A DNA stretch of 64,000 nt, taken from Rhytidiadelphus loreus. Lineage: Eukaryota; Streptophyta; Bryopsida; Hypnales; Hylocomiaceae. Positions 45,965 through 58,304 of this stretch are shown one piece after another. The stretch spans positions 82,764,981 through 82,828,980 of the forward strand of contig OX344762.1 of assembly GCA_947034895.1 (NCBI GenBank). The letters are read 5' to 3'. A program made the translations under genes and the position numbers. Position 1 is the stretch's first letter. Each line of letters begins with the position of its first letter. The notes beneath the pieces are model-generated. The model was given only the letters and a program-made list of their open reading frames with translations. It did not search any database and was not told the origin of the DNA.

Positions 45965-48003
45965 ATTTGAAAATATCTAAACTAACAGTAAAGTTCGTTC
46001 TTAGGGAAGCAAATTTAATAGGATTACTTCTACAACGACAATAAGACAACTAATTAGAGAACAAAACACCCAAGAAAGTCATACTTCCAACTAGTATTAA
46101 TTTAATTTCCTCACAATTTGCACAATTAATTATTTAATTCTTTAATCACTCCATTCTTATAACCACCAAAGTCAAGTATCACCCATTTAGATTTGATCTT
46201 TAATCTTTCATAGAATCTTTTATCTTTCTTCCAAATTCATTTTGTCTGGTACACGTCCAACTTGTGTTTCCAACTTGTCTTGGGCAACTCCCAATCTCCT
46301 ACTCCAAATAGGACATATTACTTTCCAATGAGTCTTTGTCTCCAACTTGGGGTACAACCAAATCTTCCGACTTGGATTCTCTTATCTTTTTCTCACACAT
46401 ACTCTTGGAGTAGCTTTTGCACTTGCAAAACTTACACTCTCCTTTTACGAACTTGGGATTCTTAATTTTATTTTCAGTTTTCTCCATCATGCCACATTGA
46501 TTTCCTAATTGGATTTCCTAAACTTTCTCATATTCCCTTTGGAAAATCATTTTGATTGGGTAATCTAAACATTGCTCTATTACCAATTAGGAATTGACAT
46601 CCGATTACACACAAACTTTTAGAACCAAATTGGAACACTCATTAAACTCAACCATTCAGTCATTAACTTCCCAGTTTGGATTAACTGACAGATTGCCAAA
46701 TTTTGACTTGGCAATAACGGCACCATTGTTCAAAACCCAATTGGAAACATACACAAAATTCATACATACATCTCAATGCATCACATTCACCCAACATACA
46801 CCAATTCGCTTTAATTCATCTTTATTCAGCCGAATTGGTGAACATATCATAGTTGTACAACATGTCTTGCTAACTGAATACACTAATTAGCTCACTGCCT
46901 CAAAACTCACCAACTCGGATGGTCTAGCTGTCATGCCCAATTGAATTTAATCTCTCATAAAACACTTTTATTAATCTTCAAATTGAACCGGCATCACCAT
47001 GCCAAATCTCCAACTTGCTTCACAGAATTCTCCTATTGTCAATCTTAGACAAAAACAACATCCACGTTCAAATTGGTTCCACACTTACAAAAATCACCAC
47101 CAAAGCTTTCTCATCTCATTCAACTGAATCAACATCAACTATACACAAATTCAAATAGGACTCAATTGCTTCACCCACAGAGATCTCCACGATACTGCTT
47201 CACTGACATACCAATTTGGAAATTACAATCTTCAACTCCACCACCCGTATACTTCCAAATTGGTTCTTTACAACAACCACTGCAATTACTCATGCAGCCA
47301 ATTTGAACACCACCTCCGAATCACAAGAACAAGTATACACAATCATCAAAAACACATGACCAATTAGGACTCTCTCCTACAATACAAGCAACCATACACA
47401 AAACCAAATAAGAAAACACAAAACACAACCACTCAGACTCGGACTTGCACTAGACTTCGCTCAAAAAGTAAGTGCCTTACAATTCGGAAAACTCCCCTCT
47501 TAACACTTCAAGCCAGGCAGTTCTTCAACCAACTTGGACATCACTTCAAAAACCCAAAAACTACCAATTAGGAACCTCAAACATAACTGCACAATAACCA
47601 CAAACACAAATTCCCAAATTGGCACTTTCTACAACAAAAATTCAACTTGAGACAACCACAACCCTAATTGTTAACCACAAGACATATTCCAAATCGGAAA
47701 CCACCGCAACTCCAAGTTGGATTGCCACAGACATTCCCGACAAGGAATAAGATACGGAACATTCCAAATCGGAACTACACTTCATCTTCCAATTAGGCTT
47801 ATCCTTCCGATTAGCTCAGCAACTCATGTTTGACTGCTTCCAATTAGGAATAAACCATAAAGAAATGACGTCCAAATAGGTTAATAAATATCCAAAATCA
47901 CCCATTTGGAATACAAAATAAGAAAAACATAAACAAAATCCACAAAATCTCACTAAATAAACACCAAAAATAACAAAGAATAATTCTGAATAGGTTATTT
48001 ACA
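45965..48003. repeat. Palindrome-array element, copy 2
   Basis: Co-linear with 6628-8791: both share gttcgtt-ttagggaag, ctacaacgac, gagaacaaaacaccc, ccgaattggtgaacatatca and ccaattaggaacctcaa. Motifs of the form CC-N-A-N-T-N-GG recur through 46200-47990. At matching positions the two copies often differ within the motif, for example CCAACTTAG versus CCAAATTGG. This copy is more decayed, with more motifs losing a G. Confidence 0.7.
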
Positions 48004-48389
48004 CTACCCCGCATGGAAATCTTTAAAAATTCTTTAAAATAAGTATTGAAGTGAGATTTGAATTTGAAAATCTATAACAACGTTTCTAAAAGAGTGAAAA
48101 AACTTTTCTTCATTCCACAATGTTCTATATTGTAATGTTCTTCTATTTTGAAAATATCAGATTTTTTTAATATAATTTGTAAGGAGATTTGATAAGAATT
48201 TTCTTAATTTTTTTTTCAAAAATTCATGGTAAATTGAAATTTTCACAAAAATATTTGAAAACTTTATGACAAATATAATTAGGCATGTGATTTCATCTAT
48301 GATAAATTGAAAAAAAAAATTAATCGTAAATGGAAATGAAATGTAGGAATGAGAATAAAGGACTTTCAAGTTTGACAACAAGGTCATAG

Positions 48390-49945
48390 ACTATGTGCTT
48401 TAGGCCAGTTAAGGGGAGGGATGCGTGAAATGAATTCATTCTCTCTATGCCTCCTAAAAATAGACATCCCACATCATGGATAGGCCCATTGATGGGGACC
48501 AAGACGCCAAGTCTTTTGGAAATTGAGCCCCACGTATGGTAGAGTCTCAAAGTACGTACCTTTGTGCAACAAAAGTTAAGATTCTTTATCCTAAACCGCC
48601 AATTTAATTGAACGTATACACAAAAACTAAATTGGAGTGACTTATAAACAATTATCAATTGGTAAACTAAACAAAGCCCAATCCAACCCAAATGCCAAGC
48701 CAACAACGAGCTACATGTAGAACACACAAATTGGATAATAGACAATCCAAAATCCAATTTGCGAACCCTACTCTTGTTCTGGTGCAAGGAAATGTAACAA
48801 AAGTAACTTTAGGTATGTCACTAATAATAATAACATTTCAACATAGTTGCTATTATTCAACATTTATTATATTATCGGATTTCATTGGCAGGATTCCAAG
48901 TTACTTTGATTAGAATGCATTACTTGGACACTTGTATAAAAATGTTATTAATTTACAAAGTATTTTCAATGGTTTGAATTGACCCTAGGCTCTCATCACT
49001 TCTCAACTTTTGATTGTGCACATCTTGTGTAATCAAGATCTAGTCTTTATGATATTTTTTAGTTCCAATGTAGTTACTACTATTTGTACACTTGAAGATT
49101 CTCAATGCATGTAGCTTAGTAAAAATTGAATTCATGGTTGCATTACGACAACATCATGTAAAAATGGGGCAAATAGGATTGAAATAGAGTTGAAAAGTAA
49201 GGATCTTTTGAATTTCATTAACACATCCAAGAAAAAGGTTCATCCAATATCATTCATCAATCTAGAAGTGTAAAACACTTTCAGATTATCATTGCTCCTA
49301 TATGGGAAAATCATAGAGTCAAATTAGCATCCACTTGGATAAGAATTTTTTCCTTGGGTACAACAAAGGAAAGATGCATGTTTTGGCTTTTACTACCAAC
49401 ATTGCATCACTAGTTTAAAAAAAATGAATTAACCAATTGTATACATGTGAAATATTTCCTGATTAGTCATTCAATACAAAAGAAAATTGTAGATCTAACT
49501 ATTCTAAATATATGTTGTTGATGTTCAAGGATCACCCTATCACAACAATGGTTCACATGTCAAGGAGCATCCTACTTATTTCCATTTGCTTCCTTGAAGT
49601 TCACTAAATGTTTCATTTCAACTCCTTTACGAATGGACTTTTGCCATATTAATAGGGCCATTTGCTACTTTGGACCAAGTTCCATAATATATCACAATTA
49701 GAAAAATATTTTTTAAGTTTTCTAGAATCAATATTGCTTTAGCCAAGTTTCATGTCTTCCATTGATATTCACACTTCCATGTGTGCAAGGTGAAACTACA
49801 TTTAAGGAGTTGCTTTGTCTTTGTTGTCAAACTAAAAGAAACTAAGCAATTTTTGTAAAGTTTGGCTGATTTTACGGAGTTGGAAACTTCAAGATTTGTA
49901 GATGGATGCTAAATTTCATTGTAGTTGATGAGATACAAGTTCATC
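48390..49945. repeat. Dispersed repeat R1, copy 2 (longest)
   Basis: Its left part (48390-48770) aligns with 58305-58625 and less well with 61040-61240 (ggcccat-gatgggg, ggaaattgagcc). Its right part aligns with 42935-44215. Minus-strand frames of the left part share a few residues with the 58.3-kb copy (VQLNWR/VQLGWR, GSIS) but no family is recognisable. Confidence 0.5.
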
Positions 49946-49954
49946 AAGCTTCAC

Positions 49955-50560
49955 CACCCAAGGGGACCAAAAGTGTCCTTACATAGTTTCAAGTCCAATT
50001 CAAAGTGTTGTAACTTTGACATCTGAATTCAATAAAACTTGTTGGAATATTTGCACTCTTTCTTTCAGTTTGTGGATAAATTTTTTAAATCAATCTAAGA
50101 TGTAGTGATTTCTTGGAAGTCATTCAAAGTTTAGAGGTTCAATTTGAGTTCACCAAACTGCATTTGATGGTTGCAACTTTGGGGGCTTGTATATCCATCA
50201 TCCAATGTTAGTTTTCAAAAAAATTTATTGGATTATGTTTTCCTTGAAGTCTAATTATTGTGGTAAAATTTTCATGTCAATCTAAGTTGTTTTGAATCTT
50301 TGGGATCAATTCATAGTTCAAAATCCCAACATTTTTGGATTACAGTGAGCTTCGGCAACTTGTTTCTTCTTCATACAATGTTTGTTTCCAATAATTGTTT
50401 TTGGAAAAGTTGTGCATACTAGTCTTATTGGTGTGTCTAAAATTTTATATCAACCCAAGAAGTAATGAGTGATTGAGAAGTGTTTTAGTAGAAGGAGGTT
50501 CAACTTCAAATGAGTTTTTTGCATAAATTCTATATGTCCTAGAAAAGGGATATTTGAACG
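49955..50560 (+). repeat. Satellite-like array, forward copy
   Basis: Blocks beginning CAATCTAAGATG (50091), CAATCTAAGTTG (50278) and CAACCCAAGAAG (50452) recur 187 and 174 bp apart, each followed by a related unit. The whole is the reverse complement of 14030-14745. Confidence 0.6.
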
Positions 50561-51534
50561 TTTTAATTTTTAATAAATCAACCATAGTGAAATGAATAAA
50601 ATAAAAGTTGGAAATTTTTAAGGACTTGATGATGATGAGATTTCACCAAAATAATGAACTTGAAACCATCTTCAATATTTAGAAGTATACGTACATGCCA
50701 TACTGACAACACTTTCTTTGGCCTATTTGCATGAATGTGGAGGATATAAAATAATGTATTTATTGATGCCCCTCTTATGGATCATGCCTGACTAATGTGG
50801 CAATAGACCATCAAAATTTCAGCTGTAGTTCATTAAATTTGGATCATCCTAGTACTATAAACTAAAAAAACAAAAGTATGACAAATAAAAAAATTGATTT
50901 CTAAATATAAAATGATTTCTTAATTTTTTTGAAAAATAAGGAATACAATTACAATAGATAGATACACAAACACACAAACTTCAAGTTCATTGGAATTATG
51001 CTTCAAAAATTATAGTGGAAGGCAAAACTAGTTTCATAAAACGCTACAAAAAATGGTTGGTCTTCCTTGCAATCACCCTTAATTGGAGTTTAGAGGTGAT
51101 ATACAAGAAAGGCTTGTGTCATTTTGTATCACACTTAGTATGGAGATGTGATTTTTGGCCATAACTTTTGCATTATACCTTAAAAGGATTTGAAATTCTT
51201 ATCCAAGGCACACAACTACATAAGTGACTATTGTGTATGTTGCCATATTGGATAATTTTTTTAATATTCATCATGAATATTATACTACTTTTAAATGACT
51301 CCTAATTAGATGTCATTTTGATCATTTGAAGGGTAGTACTATTTTGGGCCCCAAAAACAAATTTGAAGCTAAAATTGGTATGTGAGGTCACCTACAAGAG
51401 TTACATAAAGTGACCTAACACTTTTCTAAAAATAATATTTTTTCATTAGGTACATGTGCTCAAAGTGTATTGTCTTTATATTAATTCAAGGATTATTAAA
51501 TTCTTCTTCACAAAGATGTGATTAGTTTATTGAT
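50561..51534. other. AT-rich intergenic DNA
   Basis: No gene. CTTCCTTGCAATCACCC near 51070 resembles one terminus of the GGGTGATTGC element described at 52826. Confidence 0.45.
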
Positions 51535-54170
51535 TATAATCTCTTTTAGTTTGAGAAAGATGAGCATTTTAATTTTAATATTTTGAAAAAAATTCTTATA
51601 ATTTAAAAAAAATATAAACATGAAAATATCTTCTAAGTATCTTGTAATTATTTATTTATTTATTTATTTTGTGCCTAACTTTGTGCTTATACTTTTTAGA
51701 ATTGAATTTTTAGGAGTATATTATTTTCAGTACTCAACTAATATTCCGTATTTTTCTTGCTTTTTAAGTATTTTTTCCAAAAAAATTTCTCTTCCATACA
51801 AAAATAGAAATGCAACAAATAGTACAAGTGCTTCTTGCAACCTTGCCCTCCCATTTCAATGAATCCTTTTTGTGTTGCTTCATCCAAAAAACACTAGGTT
51901 GGACTTGTTTGGTGTAAAGCTAGTGATTGCTGGCGATACTCTAATGGTTGGAGTGAATTGTAAGCATTCATCAATTGGTAAATTAGACAAGGCAAGCAAA
52001 GTCAAACCTACAACACTTTACAGGAAGATCGATCAAACAAAGTTGTATGCTAGACAAATTCAAAATGGATCCAACCCAATTTGCGATGCCTGCTTTTGTT
52101 GTAGTGAAATCAAATGTAAAGTAATTACATCTATATTTGTCACTAATAGTAATAGAACCTCAACATAGTCTGTATTATTAAACATTATTGTTTTATTGCA
52201 TGCTATTAGCAAGTGAAGAAAGATTCCAATGTACTTTAGAAAGCATTATCTGGACACTACATGAAAAAGTTATGAATTTACAAAGTATTGTCTTACTATA
52301 GGTATACCTATATTGCCCTTAGGCTCTCACATTGCCTCTCAATCTTTGATTAAGTACGTCTTGCATAATCAATATTTAATTTGTGTATTGCTTTTTGGTT
52401 CCAATGTGGATGTTGTCATTTGGGCACTATAGTTTATTGGTCCATCAATGTCAATGTATCATAGTGAAAATTGTATTCTAAGTTGCATCATAACAACATT
52501 GTATAGAATTGAGCCAAAAGGGTTGAAAAGTGATGACTTTATTCATGAATTCCATGAACACACCCAAGAAGTTTATACACACGGCAAAATAATCTGCTTC
52601 CATATCCACAGAAGTTCAAATGTATTATTCTGGAAGCATCAAAGAAGATGATACAATAGAATCTCTCAAAAATAGTAATCTCTATTTAAGTAATAACCTC
52701 TCCAAGAGTCTAAGGTAACATTGATTGTCTTGTCTCATCATGGACTCCATACAAACGGCATTAATGCAATGACCCTCTCTAATGTAATAGCCTCTTTAAT
52801 GTAATATAGTCAACCTAGTCTCGGCGGGTGATTGCAAGAAACACTTGTCCTATTTTTTGTCCCCTTGCCCTTAAAAATTGGCTTTTTGCTCATAACTTTT
52901 GCATTGTTTGTCCATTTGGCATGAAATTTGAAATGAAGGTAGATGATAAAGTTACAGACCTTGTGTAATTTTAAAATTTAAGAAAAAATTAGTTTACTAT
53001 TTTTAACCTGCCTTGATTGGGTGTCTACCTTGGCCATTTTGGGGGGTTTTAGTCCTATTTTTGACCCAAAAATGCAAATTTGAAGCCACAAATTGGACAT
53101 GTTGGAGGTCTACTAACACTAAAAGGGCTGACGATGAGTTTTTATGAAAATAGCATCATGTTGATTGCACACATAGGGTCAAAGTGACCTTCCTTTGCGC
53201 GAAAGCTATGAAGAGGGAAAAATTTTCCTTCATGAATTTTTTGGTGCAATGTGAGTACAGTCTTCTCTAGCAAAATGGCTTTTTTATGGAATTTTTTTGA
53301 ATTACTAAAAATGAAAATCTCTACAAACCCCTTTTCTGCTATTTTCTACTCGTAGTGGCTTCTACAGTATTTTGTAGGAGTCCGTAGTATTGCATAGTAC
53401 AATATAGTACTAAATCAACGGTGTAGATCTGCAGGCGCCTTCAATCAACAGTGCAGATTTGTTGGGGCGTTTTTAAAACGTAGTATTAGTAGTATTGCAT
53501 AGTACTGCCAATCCTATGGCCAAAAAACACAGTTTTGAACGAAAAATGTGGAGTGTTTCTTGCAACTACCCCAGCCCTATAACCTTAAAGAAGTTCTACT
53601 ATATGTGGTATTTGACCTAATGAAGTGAAATTTTGGTACATTATTTGATTGACGATTTTTTTTTCTAAAATATTACTCTGATAATCTTCTTTAAGGTTTG
53701 AAAAGTGGACTTTTGATTTTGAGCTTTGGCCATTTCGGATCTTGGGCACAAATTCCCAAGCTCCTTTGAGCATGTGATTGCATGTGTTGATTCTTTCAAC
53801 TTTAAAAAATCAAATATAAACAATTTCAGCTTCTATACATCTAGGTGGATAGATTTCATTGAGGTTACATTTATGTATGTAAATAAACCTAATTGTTCTA
53901 CACCAATGAATTGAAAGTGTAGGCTTCTTAGGGTGATGGATAAACAATACAAAGGTCTAGCAAGGGTAGTAAGGCAATCATACATTGTAGGTTAAATTCA
54001 CGTTGCTCCTCTCAAAGGTAATTTCAGTCTTCATGTGCTTTCGAAAGTTGAAGGTTTTGTCATTAATCCTCTTATTGCTTGTGCATTTGAATATGGATTA
54101 AAACACCCACACATGGATGTTAATTTAGGAAAAAAATGTTGAAATTCATGGCTTTTTTGATGTACCAATT
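51535..54170. repeat. Segmental duplication, left copy
   Basis: Pieces align in the same order and orientation with 59220-64000: 51.53-51.86 with 59.22-59.59, 51.88-52.05 with 61.50-61.66, 52.05-52.64 with 61.89-62.36, 52.62-52.82 with 63.24-63.42 and 53.57-54.17 with 63.42-64.00. Differences are explained by insertions in one copy or the other. R1 copy 3 (51865-52640) is part of it. Confidence 0.6.
52826..53571. mobile_element. TIR element GGGTGATTGCAAGAAACACT, 0.75 kb
   Basis: The left end GGGTGATTGCAAGAAACACT pairs with the inverse of the right end, GGGTAGTTGCAAGAAACACT. The paralogous locus at 63413-63428 reads straight from gtctcgg into ccctataac, the empty site. Target duplication is at most 2-3 bp and unclear. 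It is non-coding, with an internal pair of related segments (aatcaacggtgtagatctg / aatcaacagtgcagatttg). Lone termini of the same type lie near 51830 and 59555. Confidence 0.65.
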
Positions 54171-54241
54171 CTTGTGTGATCTTTTTGAGTTTCATATTCT
54201 CTTGAAGTTTGACATATTTTGGGGAATGGATAGCGTAGATC

Positions 54242-54391
54242 CACTAGTAGAAAATCTAAATTTTTTGTTGTTTCAGTCACGTTGATCTGGACAAAATCTG
54301 ACAAAAATCTGTTGTTTTTAACAGATTTCTGTCAGATTTTGTCCAGATCAACGCGACCAAAACAACAAAAATTTCAGATTTTCTACTAGTG
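54242..54391. mobile_element. CACTA-type foldback MITE with ATC target duplication
   Basis: Begins CACTAGTAGAAAATCT and ends with the inverse. The two halves are over 90 percent complementary by eye along about 70 bp around a short T-rich loop. ATC flanks it on both sides (54239-54241 and 54392-54394), the 3-bp duplication typical of CACTA/EnSpm elements. Confidence 0.8.
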
Positions 54392-54394
54392 ATC

Positions 54395-55139
54395 TTCTAT
54401 CCGTGTTCTTTGGTTAACCAGATTTGGGGTTCATTTTTGGTCTTGATGATTATGCTTCATTAATATGAAGGATGTGGGGCTCTAAACTATATTTTCCTTG
54501 TGTAACTGTGGTTGCTTCAAATTTTAATGTGGAGGATCCAAAACACATTAACATGCTTTCTAAGCTTTATGTAAATCATTTCATGGCTTTTGTTCTAGGT
54601 GCAATGCTCAATTGATTTACAAGACAACTTACATCGAGTTGAAGGAGGAGTGATTAATGTTTCCTTTTTGCATGGACAATTTTGTTCATTGATGGCAGTG
54701 CAATATCCTTGGCAATTGATTATGTTATCTGATTGGCAAACACTTGTTGAGACATTCATCACAATCAATTAGAAATTTTTTCATTGTGAAACTAATATGT
54801 CTTAAATTAGTGAAGTCCTTGTTGCAATTAATGTAAAAATGACGAGTATGTTGACAAATAGGGTGGTCTATCATAGTGTGATGTGGAGTTTCTAAATCTT
54901 TAAAGCAAATCAAGTACACAAGTACCTTCAAACCCCACATGATTTAGAACTTTAGATTAATGGATATAAATATTTCTTAAATATTTCTTAAATCTAAATT
55001 ATAATTAAGAAATCCTTTTATAACCAATAAATGCATAGTAATATCTATGTCATTCCACAACTCTATACATGTGGATAAACATGATAAAGGGCAAAAAAAC
55101 TAATACAATCAAAATTGAAAGTAATGTCAAACATAATTC
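54395..55139. other. AT-rich 3' flank of the kinase pseudogene
   Basis: No gene or repeat recognised. Confidence 0.5.
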
Positions 55140-56619
55140 CTAGGTGTCTTCTTCTCTACTTTCTTCTTCCTCCTCCTCTTTTGGTACATAAGGTTTAAGA
55201 ATCTCTACAATTTCTTCAAATGGTGGCCTCATTGAAGGATCTTTGTGCCAACACCTATTCATCAAATCCACCATCCAAGGGGGTGTTTGGTTAGGCAACT
55301 TGGGCCTCACACCACCAATAACATTGTTATAGTCAGTTGCTCGTAACTCTTCAAAAGGCATACCCCTTGACAAGATCTCATAGCAGGTCATTCCAAAACT
55401 ATAGACATCTGCTTGTTTGGTGAACAATTTTGGCTTTTGGTGAATATTTCGGTTCTTCACAGCTTGTAATATTTCGGGTGCCCTCCAAAATCTCGTCCCC
55501 ACAATTCCAACAGAGCATTCAAAATCTGCTACTAAGCAAAGAAATTCATCTCGCTGTAAGTTGATTGGATCAATCACAGAATAATCCCATGATTCCTCAT
55601 CAGGTAGTCCAAAGACTAATACATTGGCAGCTTTGAGGTCCCGATGTATGATACCTCTTTGATGTAAATTTTGCATACCGACGGCAATTTCGTGTATGAT
55701 GTAAAAAGCTACATTGTCTTCAAATGGTAGGCCTTGGTTGTTGAAATGCAACATTCTTTCGTTGATGAGTTTCCGCAAGTCCCCCCAAGCTCTCCACATA
55801 AGGAAAGCACACTTTCTTGTGGACTTCAACAAGCGTACACCGCATATCATGTTCAAATTATAAGAGTCACGTCCAAAGAAGCCTTCAATGCATGTTTCAT
55901 CATCAGAGAGCATAGTAGTGGGAAAGAATTTGAGAAGGTCTCTCAACGGCGTACCCTCCTTAAACACCTTCATAACCCGAACCTCATATTTCTCACCATC
56001 ATCCATACTTATCTCATGAAATTGGAAGAGTTGAGCTTGCCCACCTTCCGCAAATGGAGTTGCACTACTTAATGCAAACTCCACATTCCAAAGAGTACCA
56101 TCATCTAGGAACATCCATTGAGGTAACTGTTGAGTAGAATGAGGTCCCAAATCATTTTCATCAATGAAGAACCCTCCAGGATATTTCTCTTGCAAACTAT
56201 GAAACAAGTTCACGTTGTCCTCTGCAACCTCCAACTTCCACTCTGGTGTCCCTTCTTCATTAACCCACTCAAGCTGGGAGGTGGAACATGAGTCCAAGGT
56301 TGGACCCTCTATAGCTGTGTAGTATGAACTTGCGAGCTCACTCCAATGCACTTTGGATAGTTCAATCTCCGCCTTCACCTTTGCTTATTCATCATTCACA
56401 TCCAATGTCTCCATGACAGCCTTCAAGCTCTCAACACGTGTTAGGCAAGACTTTGTAGAGATTGGAGTTGCATTTGGGCACAGCTCATCTGCCATGGCTA
56501 CTTTCTTGAAGATCACACAACTTCGAAGCCCTTGGCAAATGAAAGGCCTCCTAGGACACAAATTGCATAGCCATCAGATGCGCTTCACAAGAAATCACTT
56601 CTCCTAATGGATCGTGCAT
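55140..56619 (-). pseudogene. Protein kinase pseudogene, intronless, one frameshift and one stop
   Basis: The minus-strand kinase frame ends at 55140 (EEEEEESREEDT, stop). Kinase landmarks are glycine-rich FAEGGQAQLF, Lys in VRVMKVFKEG, HRDLKAANVL, LVADFECS where DFG is expected, GTRFWRAPE, DVYSFGMTCYE and RPPFEEIVEIL. This fits a Ser/Thr or TKL-like kinase. Upstream in the same frame coding character continues to about 56573 (RRPFICQGLRSCVIFKKVAMA, MADEL at 56495) across an in-frame TAA at 56387-56385. From an ATG at 56619 the start (MHDPLGEVIS) runs in another frame, which stops at TAG 56553-56551. A frameshift must therefore lie in 56554-56573. The expected intact product would be about 490 residues. 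A shorter protein from an internal Met remains possible. Confidence 0.75.
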
Positions 56620-56759
56620 TTTTACGAGGTAGCTTAATGACACCAAATTAGGTGTATAGAAGAAATTGAAGTTGAGCTCAAGAAATTATTTTATGGGGTA
56701 CAAGAAATGCTAACAAATGAACACCAGAAAGAATTGCAATGTAGTACGAGAAGCATACC

Positions 56760-57430
56760 AAACCCTCAAAAACTAACAATCAAAATGAAACGGAGAACAC
56801 AACTGATGCTGGAGATCAAAGCGCCTTTTGCAAGAAAGTTGCAAGGAAATAGAGAGAAGCTGACACCGTGACAAACCAAATTCCCATCACTCTCAAGTGC
56901 AAATCCTAGGAAGAAAGTTCAAAACTCTCCACCAACTCCACAAGATGCCACAAAAGCGGCCTCTATGCCAATCGAGGCTTTCGAACAAACCCCAAGAGTT
57001 AGCAACAAGTGCTTGAACGAAACGAGGATCATGAATCAGTGACAGCCACCCATGCATACAGAGAGAATGAACAAGAAGAATCGAGTTCACTTACACTGGA
57101 CTATCGCTTCAAACAGAAACTCACAAATAAAATGAAATCGAAAACACAACCGATTCTGGGATGCACCCTTTCCAAGATAGTTGCAAGGAAGGAAGGAAAA
57201 GGTGATGGAGAAGACTCCCATCACTACTTGCATGCATAGATGCCACTCTCCAAAGCACAATTGAAGTCTTGCTACAAATGATCAAAATGAAACTCACCAC
57301 AAATTCAACAGGATGCCCCAGAAAGCAGCCTCCTCGCAATCCGCATGCAGTTCTGGAATGGACCACGGGAGCTCGCACCGTGCACTTGAGCGTATGAAAC
57401 TGGGATCGTGAATAAATTGATCACTGACTG
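56760..57430. repeat. Diverged tandem duplication upstream of the kinase
   Basis: About 56780-57060 and 57125-57425 align by eye with a period near 345 bp (aaaatgaaa-cg-aacacaac, gttgcaagga, aagatgcc/aggatgcc, ggatcatgaat/ggatcgtgaat). It is G+C-richer than its flanks and probably represents duplicated 5' leader or promoter of the kinase locus. Confidence 0.5.
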
Positions 57431-57927
57431 CAACTGGATGTGCAGTTCAGATTGTCCCCGAAGTCTTGTGAGAAGCATGCAAGACCCCTCGCTCAAGCTC
57501 AGCGCTTCCTCAGACCAAGGCGCGCGATTCCCAGTCGAAGATGTGTGGCATACAGACAAACAAACTTGAAGCTCTGCGGTGTAGACAGAAGGCCAGGAGC
57601 GCAAGAATGAAGGATAGATGGACGTTGGACCATAAATGCTGGAAAGCTGAAGTTGTAGAGGCAGAGTTCAACTTTATTGAGGGACGGCTTCGCCCAAGTC
57701 AGTGTGGAGCTGACTGACGCAACGCGGTCACGGCATCTCCAGCTGGTTCCGTAGGTACGATTCTTCTCCAGTTGAGGTTTCGTGACGTTTTGCACTATCA
57801 GTTGGCACAATTTGGGGTTGAAGCCACTTTCATTGACCAGTAACTTATTGGTTTCCCGTGAGTCATGGGACCTCACCAGATTCTGAATTAATAATTATAT
57901 AAAACCAGGAATTGAACGGTGATGTGT

Positions 57928-58104
57928 GAATTTTTATTTTTATTTTTTTTGAAACAAATGGAACCGGAGTTTCATTGCCAATAAAAGGAAAGACAAACCA
58001 GCGAGCCACAGAAGGCCTGGCGGAATACAAACAGACACGACGACACAATAGACGAAACAGACCAGGGGCCGAGGGCCAGACGCTCCCAGGCGGGAAGGTG
58101 CCCA
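57928..58104 (-). mobile_element. 5'-truncated non-LTR retrotransposon (LINE/SINE 3' end)
   Basis: Exact GTGATGTGTG copies flank it (57918-57927 and 58105-58114). On the minus strand it ends in an A-rich tail (aaaaaaaataaaaataaaaa) preceded by GGCAATGAAACTCCGG, as in plant LINE 3' ends. The 10-bp duplication and tail fit target-primed insertion. Confidence 0.7.
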
Positions 58105-58304
58105 GTGATGTGTGGTTACAATATACCACATGTCGTGTAGGCAAAAAAAAGAAAAAAGAAAAACACGTTGTTTCCGGTTGGGACTAATTAAGTTACCCGG
58201 CAGTTTGCAAAGGAACAGCTTGCTGACGCAGTTTCGAGGATAATGGGACTAAACAGTACCTCTCCACTAGTTCAGGAATGCAATTTGGACACGCTAGGCA
58301 AGAA

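Noticed and set aside
45637..46044. 135-codon frame rich in Phe/Ile
   Set aside because: AT-composition artefact at the left edge of the second array element.
48320..48787. 155-codon minus-strand frame with partial similarity to a frame at 58305-58604
   Set aside because: The similarity follows from nucleotide homology of R1 repeats, with indels and no conserved domain. Not evidence for a protein.
51872..52168. 98-codon frame similar to the one at 61269-61658 (HPKNT-LGLFG, TLM-GVNCK)
   Set aside because: Both lie in the duplicated repeat. A few conserved residues suggest old coding DNA, but I could not assign any family.
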